From: Adenophora triphylla var. japonica
Taxonomy: Eukaryota > Streptophyta > Magnoliopsida > Asterales > Campanulaceae
Reading direction: 5' to 3'
DNA: 64,000 bases
NCBI GenBank assembly: GCA_022495995.1
Contig: JAFEMH010001355.1
Location: 350,501-414,500, forward strand
The position numbers were made by a program, and so were the translations under genes. The notes below the pieces were generated by a model, which did not search any database, had not been told where the DNA came from, and saw only the letters and a list, made by a program, of their open reading frames with translations. This document shows, one piece after another, positions 32,815 through 43,822 of this stretch. Every line of letters starts with the position of its first letter. Position 1 is the first letter of the stretch.

Positions 32815-34378
32815 GTGTCTCGCCATGACAAGAAAGTGGATACTAAAACCTCGTAGTCACTCCAAGCCACTCGCATCGGCCTCTCCCCTCTTCTTCCCCC
32901 TTCGAGTCTTCTTTTTCTCGAACAGAAAGCATGTCGTTGCTTTCTCCTACCAAGCTCGGTATAAGGACAGTGGTCTATCAAACTGTACTCCGTCAGTGGT
33001 CTTAGTAGCCCTAGCGTCATCCCTCATCTCCCGTAACCTAGAATTTCGGGTAAAGCATAGGAGCCCTCCTCTCTCCGTCTCGACATAAGCCTCATAATCG
33101 GTCCCGCGCCGTTGCCTCCGCTCCCCGTCACGAGGGTTGGCCCTCGCCTCGCCCTCCTCCTCTCGTAAACAACAGTCCTCCGCACCCACAATGGCCTCAC
33201 GCCGTCTCAAAATAGCCACCCGAAGTCTCTCCTGCATGCCTCTCATACCAATCCAGTACCAAGTGGTCAGAACACCTAGTCTCTGACGCCCGAGGATAAC
33301 CCAAGGAGGAAAGGCATCATACCTCCACGCTCGGGAAAGAAATGGAAACACCGAGGGATCATCCATGGAAACAGGAGCCACCACCCCGGTGGCTATATCA
33401 TCAAAGCCCTCCAAAGGAACCTCGCTTCCAAGCCAAACCGTCTCAGACTAAAGCCGGAATATAGAAGCCGGACCGAGAAAGCCCCTAAGCATGACCACGG
33501 AGACCCATCCTCGAAGCACTCGCGAGTCTCCACCCGCCAACAAGGCACTCGACCATCTCGATATCCTCTCGTCCGGAGACCAGCCTATCCAACGCTCCCA
33601 CGAGCCCCGATCATCGAAATCCACCGCAACCCCCTCCCGGCAAATGTCCAAGGCTCGATCATGTCTGGGAGTTTCCCGAAGAACCCCAAACGCTCCATCG
33701 CCCACAGTGGTCAAGAGGAACGGGCCGCCCCCGCGCATATACCGTCTTCCTAGCAGCGCCTCTATCGAGAGCATGAAAAGTCTCCCCCAAAATCAAAGGA
33801 ACGACATCTCGCCTGTGCGACAGTGAACGACAACATCCAAAGAAAGACCGATGGCAGATCCCAAAGGAATAGACCATGAACAGGGTGCCAAACATACAAA
33901 GTGCAAAGGCATCCCAATAGGCATCATCCACCAAGCCTAAGCCCCTAAATCTGTCGGGAAGACCGGAAATATCGAAATGATCGGGACCGCGGATCATACC
34001 TTGCGCTTCCTCCGGGGAAAGATGAAGGAGGACGCACAATCTGTCAACAAAAGAAGCCCCTCCGAGCAAGTGGAACCGCTATCTCTTCCACCTCCGACCT
34101 CCAAGCAAGGCCCGAAATTCTTCGACAGTCGGAACAATCTCGTTGAAAGAAAGGCAAAAGACATGCCTTCTAGTGTCCCAAAATGATGAAGAAGCCCTCA
34201 AAAGCTCATAGTCCGGAATCAATTCCTTGAGAGACCATAAACACTTCACCTTGTACCTTTCTTCAAAAAAGGACCTCCCCTCATGCATAATCTCCCGGGA
34301 CCAATCCTTGAACTTGTTGAAGAATGACATTTGGGATTCTTGGGACAATTTTGATGGAGCTTTTCTAAAGTTTTCCAT
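32815..34378 (-). pseudogene. Antisense gene 1 of Tat-B: DUF7745-like protein
   Basis: On the minus strand an ATG at 34378 opens MENFRKAPSK. LIPDYELLRASSSFWD, VFCLSFNEIVPTVEEFRALL and later VVPLILGETFHALDRG follow. This resembles the DUF7745 family, whose members lie mostly in plant transposons (recalled, not searched). In-frame stops occur near 34079 and 33446, and one frameshift near 33740. About 470 codons run to 32947. It lies between integrase and 3' LTR, opposite to the element, where antisense extra ORFs of Tat elements have been described. The product's role is unknown. Confidence 0.6.
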
Positions 34379-34502
34379 GGTTTTTCTCTCTTTCTCCCGA
34401 AAATGGCTGTTTGGACCGGAGGTTGAAGAGGATATTTGAATTTGAAATAAAGTGAGACCAGACTGAAGCAAAATTAAAGGACAATGTCGTATGCAGCCCC
34501 CA

Positions 34503-34512
34503 TCCGCGCGGA
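34503..34512. promoter_or_regulatory. TCCGCGCGGA box upstream of antisense gene 1
   Basis: The same 10-bp palindrome as in the LTR promoter lies 125 bp upstream of the gene 1 ATG, with a similar flank (CCCATCCGCGCGGA, then ATTGTCAT). No clear TATA box is seen between the box and the ATG on the minus strand. Confidence 0.6.
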
Positions 34513-34875
34513 CATGATTGTCATTTCTCGAAAAATCTGCAACAGCCCAAGCCGTTACACCAAACGAGGAATATTCCGTCCCGCTGCTCGGAACCCGTGC
34601 AAAACCTCCCCAAACCACTCCATATACCAAAAACTAACACCCTTGCCAATAAAAAAAAAAACCAAGGCTCATACAACACCGCATTCATACCGCATTGCAT
34701 TCATAAAATAAAATCCTAAATTATTACATTTCAAAAAAAGAAAAAAATGTGTGCATAAGCCGTACAAATAATGTGCATAAGGCTGTAAAATCTCAAAATC
34801 TCGTAAAATGTGCATAAGGCATACAAATCTAAATCTCAAATCTCGAAAATCTCTAAAAAAAATCAATCGTAATCC

Positions 34876-37666
34876 CTAGCGCCCGACGTCCTCTACCCTC
34901 TTGCGACTCGGGCCCGCTCCTCGTGAGCCCCGAAAATCTCGGGCTCGAATCGTCCTCGTCTCTGTAAAGAGGCTCGTCGGGACCAACCGGCACGCTCCGA
35001 TAGGGCAAGCCGAGATCTGCGAAAAATCATATCCAAAGGTGAAGGCGTCGGACTCCCGGGACGTACGAAGACGACCCACCATTACGCCGCCGTGACGTGT
35101 CCCCGCCCGTGTGGATCCCCGAGAATGACGTGATCCGAAGGCGCACCGCGCTGGGATCAATGAGAGGAGACAGAGGAGTCTCTCGAAGAAGTCTCGAACG
35201 AATAGGGGAAGCCTCCCGTCTCGAAAGGCGCCGGCCGAGTGGTCGCCTTGCTCTAGCACGAGGAGCCCCGCAAGCGACCATCCTCCCGATGAATCTCTTA
35301 GCTCCGATCACTTGCTTCGTTAGCTTCTCGACGACCACCTCCGAAACCGCACAAAAGCAAAAGCGTCGAAACAATGAAGCGAAAAAAAATGATGACAGGA
35401 AAGAAAAGAAAAGACAAAAGCAAAAAAAAAAAAGAGAGAAGGAGAAAAGGTGAAGCCATACCTTCATACCCGGACGAGGCCGGAAAGCTCGTGGAAGCCG
35501 CTCAGGCTGAGGGATCTGCACCCTCAATCGGACCCCATCCTGGATATATGAAAAATCCGTCCGAGGGTACCGCTGGGATCCCAAGCCCCTCTCTATCCAG
35601 TAACCCGAGGCATCCTCAGCCTCCTCAAAACAAATACTGGCAGATGGCTCAGTCAGCCACAAATGCCGAGAAGTGCCGGCCGGCTCGGTAGTCATCCCAG
35701 TCACAGACCGTCACTCGGGTGCATCATATCGGCGGGAGGCTCCACCGGTGTCCTCAAAGGCGAGTTCACGCCATGCCGGCGCATCACCCTCTCTCCCGGA
35801 TAATAGGCATCGCAGTCGACCTCTCAATCCTCCGCCGCACAGCCCAAATCTCGGCGCCCTTCACCTGCGCCACCTCGAAGCGATACTGTGGATAGAATAT
35901 CATCCTCTCATCCGTCTCGGCCTCCGTCAAAGGAAGGCAATCCGCGTATTCGAGAGTCATACGCCCGGAGCTTATCTTCTCTCGGGCATGCTTAGACCAG
36001 AGCGCATGGCCGGATACGCCCGACGTACTCCGCAGCCGCCGCCACATCGTGACATGGAAAAACTCCAACGCCCATACCGCGAAAGGTAAAAAATCCAATC
36101 AATCCAAAGGCAAAAGAAAAGTGCGTGCTCAAAAAAAAAAAAAAAAAAAGGAGGGAAAGCAAAAAGAGAGCTTATACCTCCAGGCAAACTCAAGCAAGAC
36201 AAAGAGCTCACAGCCTCTTCCGCCGTACCTATCGAGAGCAAAGTAAAGCTCCCGCTAACCCGGCCTCTCCCCACGAGACATCTCCGCCGTCTCCATGTCC
36301 TCCAAGGACCTCAAAGAAGGCAAAGACCGCCGTCCCTCAAGATGCCCAAAGAGGGTGCTCGAAAAGGCAAACCACAAGAAGGCCCTAGCAATGCTGATCG
36401 GCGCCTATCCTCTCCTCCCCCGGCCTCGTAACTCACAATGGTCTCCACAATCTTCCCGTAGACCACCGCATACTCCATCCCCATCCCCTTTTGGGAATAG
36501 GGAAAATCCCGTAAGAGCTCGTAGATCGGCATCGCTATAGCCGTCCCGCCACTCAATGCCGCGTCCATTAAAGGACAGCCCGTAATCGCAGCGTAATCGG
36601 AGGGCGTAACCGTAGCCTCGCCCGGAAGAAGTGAAAGGTGTGGGTCGCGTCCCACCAAAGGCCGCGCCGCAGCAAACATCAAGCCCTTGCTCTTAGGGAA
36701 CTTGACCAGCCCCCTCAAGCACTCAACGAACTCCCAGAGCCCCGTCTCAACAACAATCTGTCTCGGACTCGGCAAAGCTCCTCGGCCCGCATTCGGAAGC
36801 CGGTCCCACAAGTCAATCACGGACTCCACCGATCCTCGAGTCTTCATTTTGTTCAGCTGCTCCGTCACAAAACGGTTTCCGCCCTGTAAAAGAAAAAAGG
36901 AGAGAGAAAATGTCAAAAAAAAAATTGCATTTGCATTTACACAAAAAAAAGAAAGCATACACATGCATTAAAAAAAAAATTTCGACAAAGATAACAAAGA
37001 TACAATGAGCATAGCCCCATTTTTCTCGCATAAAAGAAAACAAGCTTTCAAAGAAATCCCAATGCATTCATCAAAAAAAAATGCATACATGCATATCATC
37101 CATCTTACATACAACGGGAGGAAAAATCCGTCCCACTTTTCAAAAAAAATATATCCTAAACATACATACATCCCATATTGGCAAAATGCCCATTCTTTCC
37201 AAACAAAATGCATGCATTGCATCATTCATCAACATGCAATATTCAATTTCAAAAAAAAAAATCACAATTTTCGAATTTTCACATGCAATTTTCGAATTTA
37301 AAAAAAAAAAAATGGCGAAAATGCCAAATTCTTTTTCCCAAGCAAAATGCACCTTTTGGGTTACTCACATAATCATCAAGATTCAAAGACAATGAACATC
37401 AATATTCAATTTCAAAAAAAAAAAAATTTCAAAAATCACCTAAAATTCAAATTTCAAACAAGAAATCAACAAAGGGATCAAAGGGTTTCAAAGTATACCG
37501 TTCGGAGATTCGAATCCGAAGCCCAATGTTGCCAAGCATCGGGGTAGGACTCCTCCGCAATCGATTGCGAAAGGGTGTAATGCCTCCTCATCCGGACGAG
37601 CTCCAATCGTCTCTCCGCCACCGGGCCACGTCCTTGGCCTTGAAAAGCGCCTTCCCCGTGTTCCAT
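34876..37666 (-). pseudogene. Antisense gene 2 of Tat-B: plant-mobile-domain-like protein with introns
   Basis: Exon 1 starts near 37666 (MEHGEGAF) and ends at 37499 before GTATAC. The T-rich intron ends TTTTACAG at 36884, and exon 2 opens GGNRFVTEQLNKMKTRG. Exon 2 includes LLPGEATVTPSDYAAITGCP, matching the plant mobile domain signature (GE-T-TL-DV--L-GL). Further exons with VTMWRRLR and TLEYADCLPLTEAE lie at about 36090-35464, with a donor AAG/GTATGG. The last runs from about 35345 to 34876. Some acceptors look mutated (GCG for CAG). Stops and frame changes suggest a pseudogene. Plant-mobile-domain proteins are known both as transposon genes and as the host MAIN/MAIL1 silencing factors. Confidence 0.55.
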
Positions 37667-37799
37667 TGCTCAAAAAATCGAAGAAAACGGAGGATTTTTG
37701 AAGATTTTTTGGCCAAAAATGGCTTCCTTCCTCGGTTCTCTCTCTCTCTCTCGTCTGTTTCAAAAACTGAATGGGGAAGAAGAAAAGGGGGCGGCCCCT

Positions 37800-37838
37800 C
37801 ATTAATACCCCCTGGTTTTCAAACCCTCTCCGCGCGGA
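37800..37838 (-). promoter_or_regulatory. Candidate promoter of antisense gene 2: TCCGCGCGGA box and TATA-like site
   Basis: The box (37829-37838) lies about 22 bp upstream, on the minus strand, of TATTAAT (37800-37806). A CT-rich leader with GAGAGAGAGAG follows and then the ATG at 37666. This copies the spacing in the LTR promoter. Confidence 0.5.
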
Positions 37839-37956
37839 CAGGATTGCAAGGGTCAAAATGACCCTTTTGCCCCTTAAAATTCCAGGACTCTGTAATTCAG
37901 TCCCCAACTTGACAGAGTTAACAAAGTTAACCAAAGTCAGCCCCTTGTCATCAAAA

Positions 37957-38695
37957 TCACCCCCGGCAGTAAAACGTAAGACCGAGTGTCCCGAGAAAGA
38001 TAACGGATCCCGTATCTTTCATCAAAATCATCCCCGGCAGTCAAACGTAAGACCGAGTGCCCCGAGAAAGATAACGGATCCCGTATCTTTCATCAAAATC
38101 ATCCCGGCTAGCCAAACGTAAGACCGAGTGCCCCGAGAAAGATAACGGATCCCGTATCTTTCATCAAAATCATCCCGGCTAGCCAAACGTAAGACCGAGT
38201 GCCCCGAGAAAGATAACGAGATCCCGTATCTTTCATCAAAATCTTTCCTAGCCAAACGTAAGACCGAGTGCCCCGAGAAAGATAACGGATCCCGTATCTT
38301 TCATCAAGATCATCCCCTGAGTCAAACGTAAGACCGAGTGTCCCGAGAAAGATAACGGATCCCGTATCTTTCATCAAAATCATCCCCGGCAGTCAAACGT
38401 AAGACCGAGTGCCCCGAGAAAGATAACGGATCCCGTATCTTTCATCAAAATCATCCCCTAGTCAAACGTAAGACCGAGTGCCCCGAGAAAGATAACGGAT
38501 CCCGTATCTTTCATCAAAATCATCCCCTAGCCAAACGTAAGACCGAGTGCCCGAGAAAGATAACGAGATCCCGTATCTTTCATCAAAATCTTCCCTGCTA
38601 GCCAAACGTAAGACCGATTTCCTCGAGAAAGATAACGAGATCCCGTATCTTTCATCAAAATCATCCAACTAGCGAAACGTAAGACCAATTCCCTG
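37957..38695 (+). repeat. Minisatellite, about 11 units of about 70 bp
   Basis: Each unit carries AAACGTAAGACCGAGTG, CCCGAGAAAGATAACGGATC, CCGTATCTTTCATC and a variable linker around ATCCCC(GGCAG/GGCTAG)TC. Unit starts are near 37971, 38041, 38111, 38182, 38252, 38322, 38394, 38462, 38531, 38600 and 38673. The last units are more diverged. The array lies in the element 3' region; open frames across it are by-products of the repeat. Confidence 0.9.
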
Positions 38696-38914
38696 CACAA
38701 ATATGTCTCGATTTTCCCAAAGAAAGGCTAACGAAATCCCCAGCAAAGTTAACGGAATCCCAAAAGCCAACGAAATTTCGAGGAAAACTCGAACTACGAA
38801 AGGGCTTGATTCCCACTAGGGATACGTAGGTAGCCTATCATTAGGTCCAGCCCCTCGACCAAAACGGTCACCCTCTCCTTCGGCAGCAGACGAAGTCCAC
38901 CGAAAGGCCATTTC

Positions 38915-39325
38915 AAATCAAGGTTCGAGGCACCTAAAACGCCATCTCCAAGGTCCAAGGCATCATCATCAAGGTCCGAGGCACCTGAAACGTCATCATC
39001 AAGGTCCGAGGCACCTGAAACGCCATCACCAAGGTCCTAGGCACCTAAAACGCCATCTCCAAGGTTCGAGGCACCTAAAAGGCCATCTTCAAGGTTCAAG
39101 GCACCTAAAACGCCATCTCCAAGGTTTGAGGCACCTAAGACGCTATCACTAGGAAAGCGATAAATCGCAATCATCCCCAGCAGAGACCGAAAATGGTCAT
39201 TCCTATCCCCAAATGAGCGGATACCCATCGACCGAAAATGGTCATCTCTTATTCCCAGAGTTCCTTTCCAAAGCAACCGATCGCGTAACTCACTCATCGT
39301 GTTCGAGGCACCTAAAACGCCATCA
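38915..39325 (+). repeat. Short tandem units GAGGCACCTAAAACGCCATC
   Basis: About nine units of 30-40 bp carry AAGGT(T/C)(C/T)GAGGCACCT(A/G)AAACG, the last near 39303. Two such units are seen in the truncated Tat-B copy at 11965-12020. Confidence 0.8.
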
Positions 39326-39479
39326 TCTCCAGTGGTCAAAGACCCGAACTACGATCGGCTTGATTCCCATTCGGGATACGTAGGTAGCCTATCGCTAGGT
39401 TCACCACCCGATCACTCGATCATCTCGCCAAATATGGAGCCTTACTCTTATCGACGACCCCGCTTCCTTCGAAAGCGCC

Positions 39480-39495
39480 GTCGCCGAGGGGCTAC
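39480..39495 (+). other. Tat-B polypurine tract
   Basis: GAGGGGCTAC directly precedes the 3' LTR. The identical context is found at 12454-12462. Confidence 0.65.
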
Positions 39496-41226
39496 CGTAA
39501 GTGCTCCAATTTGAGCTTGTTAGAATTTTCGTTAGAAAATTAACGAAAGTTATAACATTTCTAACAATTCCTAACAATCCTAACTTTTCTAACAAAGTGA
39601 GGGTAAAATGGGCATTGTTATTTAAGGTTAAACCTTAAAAGAATCTCAAAAAGAAAAACAAAAGAAGAAAACCATAAATAGAAATGCCGGAAACATAAAC
39701 TGCCGTTTAATTTGAATTTCAAAAAGAAATATTCCTCTTGTCCAAAGCCGGAGCCGCATTTAATGAACAAGGCACGCCGAGGGTTCCCATCCGCGCGGAT
39801 GAGTTTGTCATCTCAGAGGGCTATAAATTGAGCCCTCCAGTCACAAAAATAAGGAGCCACAACACATTTTGCACCGAACCTCGCGAAATATAGAGAGAAA
39901 ACACAGTGAGAATTCACTTGAATTGTCACCATTTTCTCTCCAATCTTTCCCAATTCATACTCATCCACTCACTCTCATATTAAAGCCCTAAACACTCATA
40001 CACTCAAGCCAAACACTCAAGAACACAAGGAAGATTGGTAAACCCTCCTTCTCCTAACCCTAAATCTCATCCATGCATGCATCTTCAAACTACAAAATGT
40101 AGTTTCTTCATCTTCTTGCTTTAGATCTAAGAAGATCACCATGGAAGACCATCTCCATGGATGATCTTCTACAAAGATCAACATTATTTTCAAGTTCTCT
40201 TACTTTCTTGCAAAGAAAACTCATTTTCAAAACCCTAAAAACCATTTTCAAGCATAAAATCTCATTTTCAAAGGATAAAAATCTCCTTCCCAAGCAAATG
40301 AAATGCTTAGTCCTAATGTACCCCAAGGATGGTTTGGTATAGTTGATTCACCACTAAAATGTCTAGTGATCACTAACCAAAACCTAGGAAAATGGGGACA
40401 AGCATGGATGCAAAACCCCCTTTAAAATCATATTCTCCTTCTTGGGAAGTTGCTGTCCAGTAGCAATTTTCCCAGACCTCAGTCCATTGTCTTAGTTTTT
40501 GGACACAGATGAACTTGGAATTTGGTGTTGACTACAAAACACTTTTTGTAGCCAACATACAGAGATTTCCAGACATATTTTTACTTTATTTTTTGGGTGA
40601 GTAAAACTCCTCTTTTCAAATTTTCTTTCAGAGGCTAGTTCATCAGCTTCTGGGAATCCAGATCTCATATCTGAGGTTTCCAGGAGGTTTTGACCCCTCA
40701 AATCTTCTCCAAAATGGAAAATTTCTTCGTACAAGTCTTATTTAAGGTGTCTAGAACAACTTTCATTCTCTGAGTTTATCCAGATTATGAAGTTTTAAGA
40801 CCCTTGAATCCATTTCAAAATCAAAGGTCCACTGCCTTTTTCATTCTGGCAGAAATGGCTCTCAACTTCAAAAGGTCTTTTGAGTACCAAATCTCAATCC
40901 AAAAATCCTCCAAAAAATCATGGGATCAGTTTAAAGTCTTAAAAAGATATCCCAATTTTTACTTTTCTGAGTTTCAAAGTATTTTGGCCAAAACACACAC
41001 ACACACACACACACAAATGATTTTCAGCTTGGAAGACTCGTTTTACGAGGCATTCCGGGTGCACACTAACGTCCTTCCCGGCGTGTAACATGACCTCCGA
41101 ACCTAAATCTCTGATCTCGGGCTTTTTTCAAAGTTTTGGCCCTCAAAATTAAAATGGCGTGACGACTCCGTTTCGTTGATTTTTTCAAATAAAAATGGGA
41201 AAATTTTCGGACACACATTCATCACA
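39496..41226 (+). repeat. 3' LTR of Tat-B
   Basis: 1731 bp; the first base is C where T is expected (CGTAAGTGC). It carries the TCCGCGCGGA box (39790-39799) and TATA box (39831-39840), the (CA)n run (40993-41016) and the stem-loop (41034-41090). It has the uninterrupted target site of the nested Copia near 40415. Differences from the 5' LTR concentrate at 39690-39900, where CTG often reads CCG or is shortened. Confidence 0.93.
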
Positions 41227-41231
41227 ATAGG
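41227..41231. repeat. Target-site duplication ATAGG, right
   Basis: Matches 18007-18011. Confidence 0.95.
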
Positions 41232-41327
41232 TAGTTGAAGTACCCAAACGTTCACAAAAATACGATAGGGATGAAACCGTAAAAAAGGTCAAACGTCAGG
41301 GACCAAATAGGTACTTAACTCTATAAA

Positions 41328-42060
41328 GTGACATGGAAGAAACCAAATATTTCTGATTGTTTAGTTTCTTTTTATTTATGTGCAAATTTTGGCTCGGCCA
41401 TCAATTTCGATCCGTTACCTATTAACTTCGACCCGTTACCTATTAACTTGCACAACCCAACTCACTAATTATTAGTTCCAACTCAACCCATTTAAGTTAG
41501 CGGGTACCTGTCTCAACCGGCTAAATTTAACGGTCGACCCAACCCGACCCAACTCGCAAATATAAATAGCCAAAATTAAAGAATCTAATGCACCCGGACA
41601 GAAAAATAAACGGGTCGATACGTCTCAACCCGCCAACCCGACCCATTTGTACCAAAACCCATTTGACCAGTTAATTTAAACGGGTTGTAACGGATCGACC
41701 CATTTCAACCCACTAAACCACCACAACCCGACTCAACCCAACCCGCAGAATTGACTGGCCTACTCACCCCCCAAGTTTTGATCTTTGGGGAAAATATACT
41801 ATCTTAATACTCTATCACGATCAAGTGTCGACGCTGAATATTTCGACGCTGAATATTGAGGTGTTGTAAATGTTTGAGTCTTGTTGTTGGCTACAAAACT
41901 TAATGTTGAAACTCTCTTTTTAGTCCGATCACCAAAACAACCATTGTGTTGTGTGTGCTTGTGTCATTTATCTTTCCAACAATACATTCAACATCAACAA
42001 ACCTATTGAGCAAAGTTTCCAACAATACATTCAACATCAACAAACCTATTGAGCAAAGAT
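41328..42060 (+). repeat. Direct repeat copy B flanking the Tat-B insertion
   Basis: Same order and orientation as 17095-17815. It has its own small duplications: CGACCCGTTACCTATTAACTT-like units near 41410-41450, and CAACATCAACAAACCTATTG twice near 41995-42050. Before the Tat-B insertion the two copies would have been about 0.3 kb apart. Confidence 0.75.
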
Positions 42061-42291
42061 GAAATGGACCTCCATTTCGATTGTGAAAAGGTTGTCACAA
42101 AAGGTTGCTCGTGGCCAAGTCCACATTCTTCATGCTATATCTCATATTTTAGATTTGTTTTTAGATTACTGATATTTTCATTAAAAGTCTTTCATGCATT
42201 CTTTCTGATGATTTTCATGATAATTACAGCGTTAGTATCACACATTTCGACTCAATCAAGGAAGGGAAGTGGTAGAATATGTAAACATGTA

Positions 42292-42600
42292 CTCCTTCCG
42301 TCCCACCTTAGTGTAGACTAAGGTGATGGGCACAATAACTAAGGAATATTATTAAGATAATGGAAATGTGTGGTAGAAAATGAAGAGAGAGAATGAGTGG
42401 AGTGAATAGTAGGTTGGTTGAATAAATTGTATGGTGAAAAATGAAGAGAGAGAATGAGTGGGTGGGATAGGGAAAATAAAAAATAATAAAAAACTTTCTA
42501 ATTTTGACAGTCTACACTAAGGTGGAACGGACGAAAAAGGAAAGAAGTCTACACTAAGGTGGGACGGAGGGAGTATACTAAGGTGGGACGGAGGGAGTAT
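42292..42600. mobile_element. Stowaway-like MITE with a multiplied right end
   Basis: The left end CTCCTTCCGTCCCACCTTAG (TA flank at 42290-42291) matches an inverted right end CTAAGGTGGGACGGAGGGAG at about 42553-42573. The right-end sequence appears again at 42577-42597 and in weaker form near 42520. The interior has GAAGAGAGAGAATGAGTGG twice (about 42380 and 42442). Confidence 0.75.
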
Positions 42601-43170
42601 ACAGATAGTCTAGCCTTTATCCTTATTATGAAAATATTTGTATTTATCACATTTCCTAGCTAGATTATAGGCTTTGTAATTCTATTTATATTCAGATCAA
42701 ATTTCAAATTACTCTTCAAATTTAAGAGGTTTTTTTTTCTTCAACCGGTTGATTAATTATTTGAATTGTTTATATCTACTCTAGTTTTATTTCATCCAAA
42801 TGATCAATTAATTCTTTGACTTCTTTATAATGTATTTTAGTTTCTTTTTTTTTTTTTTTTTTGACAAATAAGCTAGGAGCCGGTAATATTTTCCCATAAT
42901 TTTATTTCAGTATGGCATACATTGAAATCTTTTTGGGTCAATTTTTCTTTTCTTTTGATATACTACAATTTAATAAAAAATTGAATTTAATGAATATGAT
43001 TAAGTTTTTTTTTGTCATAATTCACTAAAGTTAATTATTAAATAGAAAATGAATTTTTTATGGTGACGTAGAGAATAGAACATTTCTTTATAAAGTGAGA
43101 AAAAAAAAGGATTCAATTGTTGGATTAATCGTCCTTATCTTTTGAAGTAGAGTTAAACGTACTTGATGAT
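42601..43170. other. AT-rich intergenic DNA, no gene seen
   Basis: Includes a T run at 42845-42862. No coding signal or element ends can be supported. Confidence 0.5.
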
Positions 43171-43263
43171 CGGAGTAAGTGACCAAAAAGACCCGCATAC
43201 TATACACGAATATAACCAAATTGATTCGCGTATTATTTAAACTACCAAATCAACCTGCATACT

Positions 43264-43815
43264 AGTCATAAATGAACCAATCAACCTAAATCATTAATTC
43301 GTTAATGAAGGTTAAAAAATTAACGAATATTCATATCAAAATTTTCAATTTGCCTATTCACTAAGACACAAATGTGAAAGTGGAGGGGATGTATATTGTT
43401 CAATGTTAAAGTTTTGACCTTTTACAATATTTTCCACCTCCGACCACCCACCTATTCACACCCTTTTTTGCCCCACTCTACCTTCACCTCACTGCAACCA
43501 CCACCCAATCCAACATGACCCTTTCCCCCTTCACATGAGATGAGGCGGCTGCTCTACAATTGGAAAAAAGTAGAAGAGACGGGAAAGAGGGGATGAGTGA
43601 GGCAGCAGGGAGGGAGGAAATGGGGAGGGCGTAGGATTTTAGGTTAATGATAGAGCGTTTAGGGGGGATAAATGTAAATTAAATACTATCAATTTTAATA
43701 TTTTTTAGGTTATGGGGGTAATTTAAAGGTTTTATTGTAATATTCGTTAAATTACTAACGATGATTGATGTTTACTAACTTATTAATGATTTAGGTTGAT
43801 TTGATTCAATTATGA
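43264..43815. mobile_element. Inverted-repeat (MITE-like) element, partly cut
   Basis: Left arm 43264-43347 and right arm 43737-43815 are imperfect inverted repeats. They share ATCAACCTAAATCATTAAT and an inner TTAACGAATATT. Similar phrases continue to the left to about 43174, but on the right the element is cut by the LTR at 43823. The family is not identified. Confidence 0.5.
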
Positions 43816-43822
43816 ATATTAT

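Larger units (their letters stand above)
18012..41226 (+). mobile_element. Complete Tat/Ogre-type Ty3/Gypsy retrotransposon, family Tat-B
   Basis: A 23.2-kb unit is bounded by ATAGG duplications and has two LTRs, a primer site, leader, gag, extra sense frames, protease, integrase, antisense genes, tandem repeats and a polypurine tract. About 4.5 kb is secondary insertions: a gag-only Copia in the 5' LTR and a solo LTR in the coding region. RT and RNase H are not detectable, so the element cannot move by itself. The two LTRs are nearly identical outside one patch, so the insertion looks recent. Confidence 0.9.

Noticed and set aside
34227..36540. Several plus-strand Lys/Pro-rich frames opposite the antisense genes
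   Set aside because: The minus-strand frames carry the recognised domain wording and splice signals; the plus frames are shadows or A-rich introns.
38028..38668. Minus-strand frames of repeated DTGSVIFLG-type units
   Set aside because: Translation of the minisatellite; no start context or domain, and the period near 70 bp is not kept in frame.
37958..38695. Possible CRISPR-like array of repeats and spacers
   Set aside because: Units are tandem with near-identical linkers, not unique spacers, and the DNA is plant nuclear.
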